The notes under the pieces were generated by a model. The model saw nothing but the letters and a program-made list of their open reading frames with translations, was not told where the DNA came from and ran no database searches. The position numbers and the translations under genes are program-made. Positions 21,876 through 26,379 of a stretch of DNA of 26,379 nt are shown here, one piece after another. Source of the DNA: a virus; IMG/VR virus record IMGVR_UViG_3300044675_002423, positions 1 to 26,379 of that record. One strand, written 5' to 3'. Position 1 is the stretch's first letter. Each line of letters starts with the position of its first letter.

Positions 21876-22235
21876 CTATCTAGTTACCTCGGCTTTAACA
21901 ACAAAGTTCCCCTCAACGATGCGACTTACTTCCCCACCACCAGACACCATCTCAAGGTCATAAACATACAAACCTGGAGTTAGGTTGGCGGTTGTGTTTG
22001 CTGATACTAGAAGGTCAATTGTTCCAGCAGTGCCACCTAGAGTGATTGTGGTATTTGAAGTGGTAAGTGACAAAATGGTGGAATCGGAGTTTGCTAATTC
22101 TCTAACCTGCATACGAGCGGTATACCCAGTTACGTTAATTGGCGTTTTGTTTGGCTCAAGCCAAGTCAGGGTACGCTTAAGAGTGGCACCTTGCTGGCAG
22201 GTGATGTTATAAGTTCCAGCGATTCCACAGGTCAT
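21876..22235 (-). CDS. Beta-sandwich virion protein, LtfC-like
   Basis: 119 aa, start supported by GAGG five bases upstream. YNITCQQGATLKRTLTW, then INVTGYTARMQVREL, then TTITLGGTAGTIDLLVSA and LTPGLYVYDLEMV form the strand pattern of an Ig-like sandwich seen in actinophage LtfC-type and BppU-type tail proteins. It is probably the upper fibre or baseplate connector. It is the first gene of the leftward tail-fibre operon. Confidence 0.7.
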   Translation of the reverse strand: MTCGIAGTYNITCQQGATLKRTLTWLEPNKTPINVTGYTARMQVRELANSDSTILSLTTSNTTITLGGTAGTIDLLVSANTTANLTPGLYVYDLEMVSGGGEVSRIVEGNFVVKAEVTR

Positions 22236-22284
22236 AAGTGCCTCATTCGGGAGAGGATGTAGTCCTTATTATTTTACAATAAAA

Positions 22285-22302
22285 GAAAAGTGATGACTTT
22301 TC
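22285..22302. repeat. AT-rich inverted repeat upstream of the tail-fibre operon
   Basis: GAAAAGT-GATG-ACTTTTC, seven-base arms, in the 112-base gap 22236-22347. It is possibly a weak terminator for the leftward gene at 22348 or an operator for the fibre operon. A TAAAAT -10-like box follows leftward near 22275. No convincing -35 seen. Confidence 0.4.
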
Positions 22303-22347
22303 AAAAAGGACGCACTTCACCTAGGAACCCTAAGCGGAGTGGGCTAG

Positions 22348-22551
22348 TTACCTAGCCAGTAAACGCTCTGACTCATCCACAACTTCCTGTGCACTTTCAG
22401 ATATTACTTCTTTGTTGTCGTTCCAGTGGTGAAGGCAAAACAGTAAGTCTCCAGACTCAAGTTTGACGTAGATGTATGCTTGGGAATTACAAGCATCACA
22501 GCGGTCAGTAGTATTTAATAGGTAGTCGGTATCTTCTACTTTACTCTTCAT
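22348..22551 (-). CDS. DUF7455-like zinc-binding protein
   Basis: 67 aa from ATG 22551. A longer frame runs to 22656 but overlaps the divergent gene and has no initiation signals. The inner ATG lies six bases after a perfect TATAAT. TTDRCDACNSQAYIYVKLESGDLLFCLHHW is the C-x2-C...C-x2-H pattern of DUF7455, a small actinobacterial zinc protein often found near sigma-factor genes and in phages. No activity is established. Leaderless expression is predicted. Confidence 0.82.
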   Translation of the reverse strand: MKSKVEDTDYLLNTTDRCDACNSQAYIYVKLESGDLLFCLHHWNDNKEVISESAQEVVDESERLLAR

Positions 22552-22557
22552 GGAAGT

Positions 22558-22563
22558 ATTATA
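22558..22563 (-). promoter_or_regulatory. -10 box of leaderless DUF7455 promoter
   Basis: TATAAT on the - strand, six bases before ATG 22551, no SD. The same AT-rich spot (TATTATAAC) may also serve the + strand GTG at 22567, only 15 bases from the opposing start. Confidence 0.6.
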
Positions 22564-22566
22564 ACT

Positions 22567-23532
22567 GTGAACCATCCTCTTGATTACGTCAGTTTTGAAT
22601 CTATTGGCGGAACTGTTAAAAAGGCTATGCGATTTATTAATCCAGCCGATAGGCACTGGTCTGCCTTTAATCCTTCTATTGGTATGGCTCCAGACGGCTC
22701 TATGGCTATGACAATTCGCTCTAGTAACTACATTCTTAAGCCAGAAATAGGTAAATACGAAGTGGTTACTGGAAACCTAATCAAGAATAAAACTTGGTTC
22801 TGTAAAGTTGACGACAATCTAGAACTTAGTGAGTTGTCTGAAATTAACTACTACCCAGTTTCTTATATGGATGTAAGCGTAAGTATGGTTAGGGGAGCAG
22901 AGGACGCGAAACTATTTTGGCGAGATGGTGGCTGGAAATTTACAGCAGTCTTAAAAGAACCAGATTTTGGTATACCTATACCAAGAATTGGTGTATTTAA
23001 TTTTGATGGCCAAAATGCTCAACTAACTAATATTGAACATTTTAATGATGAAAGCCCCGATGTTGCTGAAAAAAACTGGATGGCTCCTTACGAAGTAAAC
23101 CCAAATTTTGATTATATATACAATGAAAACCACATAGTCAAAGACAACGAGTTAATAAAAACTAGAGAAAACTCGGACGTAATTGAAAATTTACGTGGTG
23201 GTTCAAACTTGTGGGATTTAGGGGACGGGACTTATCTAGGTATAACTCACAGAACTTTTGTCAAATGGATAAATTATTATGATGCTCCATCTTTTGGGTA
23301 CAAAAAAAGTCATGTCAGAAATTATTATCACTACTTTGTTAGATATGACTATCAGGGCAAGATAATTGAAATGTCACGTGCCTTTAAGTTTTTAAATTCT
23401 GGAGTTGAGTTTGGTGCTGGTTTAATTGTTAAAAACGGTGAAGTAATAATTTCTTTTGGAGAGAATGACTGCACTGCTTACTTTGGTACAATTACTTTAA
23501 AGTCAGTAATTAATTTTATGGAAAAGGTTTGA
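22567..23532 (+). CDS. GH130-like beta-propeller protein
   Basis: 321 aa if GTG 22567 is used; ATG 22627 (with AAGG two bases upstream) would give 301 aa. Repeated propeller-blade signals are FNPSIG (early), RGAEDAKLFWRDGGW, ENLRGGSNLWDLGDGTYLGITHRT, YYHYFVRYD and SGVEFGAGLIVKNGEVIISFGENDCTAYFGTI. These resemble the five-bladed propeller of GH130 mannoside phosphorylases/mannosidases and related glycosyl-processing proteins. A catalytic Asp cannot be assigned with certainty from pattern alone. It could trim or bind sugars made by the neighbouring glycosyltransferases. AT-rich codon use. TGATG overlap with the next gene. Confidence 0.62.
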   Translation: MNHPLDYVSFESIGGTVKKAMRFINPADRHWSAFNPSIGMAPDGSMAMTIRSSNYILKPEIGKYEVVTGNLIKNKTWFCKVDDNLELSELSEINYYPVSYMDVSVSMVRGAEDAKLFWRDGGWKFTAVLKEPDFGIPIPRIGVFNFDGQNAQLTNIEHFNDESPDVAEKNWMAPYEVNPNFDYIYNENHIVKDNELIKTRENSDVIENLRGGSNLWDLGDGTYLGITHRTFVKWINYYDAPSFGYKKSHVRNYYHYFVRYDYQGKIIEMSRAFKFLNSGVEFGAGLIVKNGEVIISFGENDCTAYFGTITLKSVINFMEKV

Positions 23533-23759
23533 TGCAAGATTTACTAGAAGCACCGTCTACGCAAGAAACGGACTCTGACGATTCAAATCAGTTTGCTCAC
23601 TATGCAGAAAAAGCCAAAGTAACTGAAGGGTACATTATGGGAACTTCCGTAATAGCCTTGTGCGGTAAGGTTTTTGTGCCACACAGAGACCCACTAAAAT
23701 TAAGGATTTGTCCAGAGTGCAAAGAAATTTTTGACCTACTATATTTAGATTCCGAGTAA
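23532..23759 (+). CDS. DUF3039 protein
   Basis: 75 aa. ATG 23532 shares a base with the previous TGA (TGATG), and AAAAGG lies four bases upstream; a TTG one codon earlier is less likely. FAHYAEKAKVTEGYIMGT, then VIALCGKVFVPHRDP, then CPECKEIFDLL are the defining blocks of DUF3039, a small actinobacterial protein with a C...C-x2-C zinc-like site. No function is known. It is translationally coupled to the GH130-like gene. Confidence 0.87.
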   Translation: MQDLLEAPSTQETDSDDSNQFAHYAEKAKVTEGYIMGTSVIALCGKVFVPHRDPLKLRICPECKEIFDLLYLDSE

Positions 23760-23778
23760 TACCCTAATTTTTTTCGGT

Positions 23779-23784
23779 TATACT
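23779..23784 (+). promoter_or_regulatory. -10 box ahead of the RNR operon
   Basis: TATACT at 23779-23784 with a weak -35; predicted leader of about 30 bases before ATG 23820. The SD is poor (AAAGAAATTGG). Confidence 0.4.
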
Positions 23785-23819
23785 GATATCTCTTAACAAC
23801 CCTCAAAAAAGAAATTGGT

Positions 23820-25865
23820 ATGGCTGTGTCTATTTTTTCATTCGAACTAAACAAAGAATTTGTAAACTCCTACAAAGAAAAAGAATCTCCTTTTGGTTTC
23901 AAAGATGCCGCTGGCAACTCTGTAGGTGAAATTACTTTTCTTAGAACCTATAGTCGTAAGAAAGAAGATGGCACTAAGGAAACTTGGTCCGAAGTATGCG
24001 AGCGTGTAACTAACGGAACTTACTCGCTACAAAAAGATTACGCAAAACAACAGCGTTTGCCATGGTCAGATGCTAAGGCTGCTGCTTCTGCTAAAGAATT
24101 TTTTGACCGTTTGTTTGACCTCAAGTGGTCTCCTCCGGGACGTGGTCTATCTCAGATGGGCACCGACCTTGTAAACCGTCAGAAAAACTCTGCCTCGCTA
24201 CAGAACTGTGCCTTTGTCTCAACTCTTGAGATGACTAAAAACAACCCAGGTAAGCCATTCGCATTCCTAATGGAAGCATCGATGCTTGGTGTCGGTGTTG
24301 GCTTTGATGACAAGGGTGCAGATAAAAACTTTGAAATCTACACTCCGGGTGCTGTTCAGACATATGTTATCCCAGACACTCGTGAGGGTTGGCAGGAAAG
24401 CACTGTTGCTCTAATCAACTCATACCTAAAGCCAGAGCAAGCAAGCCTAGAGTTTGACTACAGTGAGATTCGTCCATATGGTGCACCTATTGCAACATTC
24501 GGTGGAACTGCATCTGGCCCTAAGCCACTAATTGATTTGCACGAAGCAATTAAAAAAATCTTTGCTGACCGTGCTGGAGAACTTCTTAACACAGTGGACA
24601 TCGCTGACATCGGTAACTTAATTGGTCGTTGTGTTGTATCTGGAAACGTTCGACGTTCGGCTGAACTTTTGATTGGTCGCATTGACGATGACAACTTCCT
24701 AAACCTAAAAAACGCTGAGGCTTTCCCTGCTCGTAACTCTTATGACGAAGAGGCACCTGGTTGGGGTTGGATGTCGAACAACTCGGTTATGGTAAACGTT
24801 GGAACTGACTTCTCAAAGATTATCGATGGAATCATCCGCAACGGTGAGCCGGGAGTTATCTGGGAAGACATCTCTAAGGCTTATGGCCGTCTAGGTGACC
24901 CAATCAACAACAAGGACTGGCGTATTGCTGGATACAACCCTTGTGCTGAGCAGAGCCTTGAGTCATACGAAATGTGTACTCTTGTTGAGACTTACCTAAA
25001 CCGTCACACAGACGTTGAGGACTTTAAGAGAACTTTGAAGTTTGCCTACCTATACGCTAAGACTGTAACTCTTCTTCCTACACACTGGGAAGAGACCAAC
25101 GCAATCATGCAACGTAACAGAAGAATTGGAACTTCAATCTCTGGTATCGCAAACTTTGCAGACAACAAGGGTCTACCTGTACTTCGTACTTGGATGGATG
25201 AGGGCTATGCGGTAGTAAAGAAGTATGACTCTGTTTATTCTGAGTGGCTAGGTGTTCGTGAGTCAATCAAGACGACAACTGTTAAGCCATCGGGAACTGT
25301 TTCTATTTTGGCTGGAGAATCTCCGGGTGCTCACTGGTCACCGGGTGGCGAGTACTTTATGCGTGCAATTCGTTTTGGAAACGATGACCCACAGTTGGCT
25401 TTGTTCAAGATGGCTAACTACACAGTTGAGCCAGCATCTGAAAACCCAGAGCACACTTCTGTTGTCTACTTCCCAATCAAAGCAAGTGCTAAGCGTGCCG
25501 AGAAAGACGTAAGCATTTACGAGAAGATGAACTTGGCTGCAACTGCTCAGCGTTACTGGTCAGATAACTCTGTATCTGTAACTATCTCGTTCAACCCTGA
25601 CACGGAATCAAACGACATTGAAAAAGTCCTTCACATGTATGACGGAAGTCTAAAGACTGTTTCGTTCCTACCGAGTGGAAACTTTACTTACAAGCAGATG
25701 CCGTACACGCAGATTACCAAAGAAGAGTATGAAGAGTCAGCAACTAAGTTATTCCCTATTGATTTTGCTGGTATCTACGCTGGTCTTGGTCTAGATGGAA
25801 TCGGTGAGGCTTACTGCACAACTGATGCATGTGAAATTAAGTTGATTGTGGAGAACCAGAAGTAA
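23820..25865 (+). CDS. Adenosylcobalamin-dependent ribonucleotide reductase (class II, monomeric type)
   Basis: 681 aa. LQNC130AF, N373-P-C375-A-E377 and C386 (11 residues after C375) match the Cys119/Cys408-x-Glu410/Cys419 set of the monomeric Lactobacillus triphosphate reductase. The C-terminal shuttle pair C666-x4-C671 (YCTTDACEIK) matches Cys731/Cys736. It is slightly shorter than the 739-aa reference. It reduces ribonucleoside triphosphates to dNTPs with B12 as radical source, needing no oxygen and no second subunit. Phage copies supply dNTPs for replication. The redoxin gene follows with a TAATG overlap and should re-reduce the Cys pair. Codons are of the well-expressed type. No intein or intron seen. 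Confidence 0.95.
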   Translation: MAVSIFSFELNKEFVNSYKEKESPFGFKDAAGNSVGEITFLRTYSRKKEDGTKETWSEVCERVTNGTYSLQKDYAKQQRLPWSDAKAAASAKEFFDRLFDLKWSPPGRGLSQMGTDLVNRQKNSASLQNCAFVSTLEMTKNNPGKPFAFLMEASMLGVGVGFDDKGADKNFEIYTPGAVQTYVIPDTREGWQESTVALINSYLKPEQASLEFDYSEIRPYGAPIATFGGTASGPKPLIDLHEAIKKIFADRAGELLNTVDIADIGNLIGRCVVSGNVRRSAELLIGRIDDDNFLNLKNAEAFPARNSYDEEAPGWGWMSNNSVMVNVGTDFSKIIDGIIRNGEPGVIWEDISKAYGRLGDPINNKDWRIAGYNPCAEQSLESYEMCTLVETYLNRHTDVEDFKRTLKFAYLYAKTVTLLPTHWEETNAIMQRNRRIGTSISGIANFADNKGLPVLRTWMDEGYAVVKKYDSVYSEWLGVRESIKTTTVKPSGTVSILAGESPGAHWSPGGEYFMRAIRFGNDDPQLALFKMANYTVEPASENPEHTSVVYFPIKASAKRAEKDVSIYEKMNLAATAQRYWSDNSVSVTISFNPDTESNDIEKVLHMYDGSLKTVSFLPSGNFTYKQMPYTQITKEEYEESATKLFPIDFAGIYAGLGLDGIGEAYCTTDACEIKLIVENQK

Positions 25866-26083
25866 TGGTTATCGTATACAGCAACCCAAACTGCCAAGCG
25901 TGTGAGCAGACTAAAAGATTCTTAACTGTCAAAGGCGTAGCATTTGAATCTAAAATGATTTCAGAAAGTCCTGAAGTGTTTTCTCTAATTGAAGAAAAAG
26001 GATACAAGTCTGCACCTGTAGTAGTTGCTGGCGAAGACAGTTGGTCGGGATTTAGATTAGATAAGTTGAGTGAACTTCTGTAA
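25865..26083 (+). CDS. NrdH/glutaredoxin-like redoxin
   Basis: 72 aa. C10-Q-A-C13 active site (NPNCQACEQTK), cis-Pro segment SAPVV and WSGFRLDKL near the end are the NrdH-redoxin signature. It is the electron donor for ribonucleotide reductase, usually reduced by host thioredoxin reductase. The ATG shares one base with the TAA of RNR, so the two are made together in a fixed ratio. No odd residues seen; the symbol is left blank because the class II partner differs from classic nrdHIEF. Confidence 0.92.
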   Translation: MVIVYSNPNCQACEQTKRFLTVKGVAFESKMISESPEVFSLIEEKGYKSAPVVVAGEDSWSGFRLDKLSELL

Positions 26084-26085
26084 TT

Positions 26086-26268
26086 ATGGCTAGTTATGAC
26101 TATGTGTGTGAGACTTGCAAAAAGCCTTATACAGAACATCGTGGAATGAACGAACCTCAGAAACAGCAAACTTGCGTTGAGGATACTTGTAAAGGTAAAC
26201 TACTTAGAGTGTTCAATGCCCCACCGATTACATTTAAAGGTTCGGGGTTTAGTTCCACAAGAGGCTAA
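26086..26268 (+). CDS. FmdB-type zinc-ribbon protein
   Basis: 60 aa beginning MASYDYVCETC and continuing to CVEDTC, giving C8/C11 and C30/C35 zinc ligands, then NAPPITFKGSGFSSTRG. This is the short FmdB/CxxC-regulatory domain layout, including the GSGF(Y)xT ending. Such small proteins are common in phages; a regulatory role has been suggested for relatives but none is proven. It is two bases after the redoxin stop, so co-transcribed. Confidence 0.88.
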   Translation: MASYDYVCETCKKPYTEHRGMNEPQKQQTCVEDTCKGKLLRVFNAPPITFKGSGFSSTRG

Positions 26269-26285
26269 CTAACAGAATAGGTTCT

Positions 26286-26379
26286 ATGCTAAATCAAATT
26301 ATTGGAAAAGATTACCCAGATTTTGAAGAGCATGGTGCTCCTCCTTGTTCTGAATCATTTCCCGATGCATTTTTTACAG
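26286..26379 (+). CDS. Probable WhiB-family protein, 3' end missing
   Basis: The frame starts at ATG 26286 and runs off the window. The 31 visible residues include GAPPC, SESFPDAFFT, which has the C-x-x-x-x-PDxFF shape of the first WhiB cysteine and its conserved aromatic pair. The other three cysteines would lie beyond the edge. AGG four bases before the start is a weak SD. If correct, this is a second WhiB in the genome. Confidence 0.6.
   Translation, partial: MLNQIIGKDYPDFEEHGAPPCSESFPDAFFT

Noticed and set aside
22294-22356. 20-codon + strand frame (MTFQKGRTSPRNP...) in the gap upstream of the tail-fibre operon
   Set aside because: No SD, overlaps the - strand gene end and is too short to judge.

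Overview
The window looks like part of a tailed-phage genome (or prophage-like contig) whose host is an actinobacterium. Actinobacterial markers are a WhiB-type protein with a C-terminal zinc ribbon (6791-7261), a probable second WhiB start cut by the right edge, DUF3039-like (23532-23759) and DUF7455-like (22348-22551) proteins, a DUF2746-like membrane protein, and an MSMEG_6728-type protein of the pyrimidine-dimer glycosylase superfamily. Base composition is only moderately GC (around 40-45% by eye), so a low-GC freshwater lineage is more likely than Streptomyces or Mycobacterium; this is inference.

Layout. (1) 1-3652, + strand: a replication/recombination block of SNF2 helicase (5' end outside the window), Cas4/RecB-like Fe-S nuclease, Sak4-like RecA-fold ATPase and DUF669-type ssDNA-binding protein, closed by a strong terminator at 3669-3711. 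(2) 3727-7261, + strand: probable GT-B glycosyltransferase, small unknown genes, a SAM methyltransferase, the glycosylase-family protein, an unknown gene behind a leaderless promoter, and the WhiB protein. (3) 7251-10339, - strand: cytidylyltransferase, GT-A-like protein, metallophosphoesterase, small HTH protein, membrane protein. (4) 10487-14235, + strand: leader peptide, large primase-polymerase/SF3 helicase, GT-A glycosyltransferase. (5) 14081-17274, mostly - strand: small serine recombinase, a conserved unknown, a candidate small RNA, an orphan beta-class DNA methyltransferase, and small zinc-binding proteins (one on +). (6) 17296-22235, - strand: tail-fibre cluster with two Mtd_N-like paralogues, a collagen-like fibre and a beta-sandwich virion protein. 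(7) 22348-22551 (-) diverges from 22567 to the right edge (+), which holds a GH130-like beta-propeller, DUF3039, a class II (B12) ribonucleotide reductase with its redoxin, an FmdB-type zinc ribbon and the start of a probable WhiB.

The helicase, nuclease, Sak4 and SSB form a recombination/replication set that works with the primase-helicase. RNR plus redoxin supply dNTPs. Several sugar-related genes (three glycosyltransferase-like proteins, a cytidylyltransferase and a GH130-like protein) suggest glycan modification of virion, DNA or host surface. Many genes are joined by TAATG or TGATG stop/start overlaps.

The most unusual signals are regulatory. At least five genes lie 6-8 nt behind a recognisable -10 box with no ribosome binding site (leaderless mRNAs). 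A promoter of the same type at 15474-15503, with a perfect palindrome in its spacer, appears to drive a roughly 86-nt RNA with a 5' hairpin, an anti-Shine-Dalgarno segment and an intrinsic terminator. No tRNA, rRNA, CRISPR array or insertion sequence was seen, and no gap between genes exceeds 300 bases.
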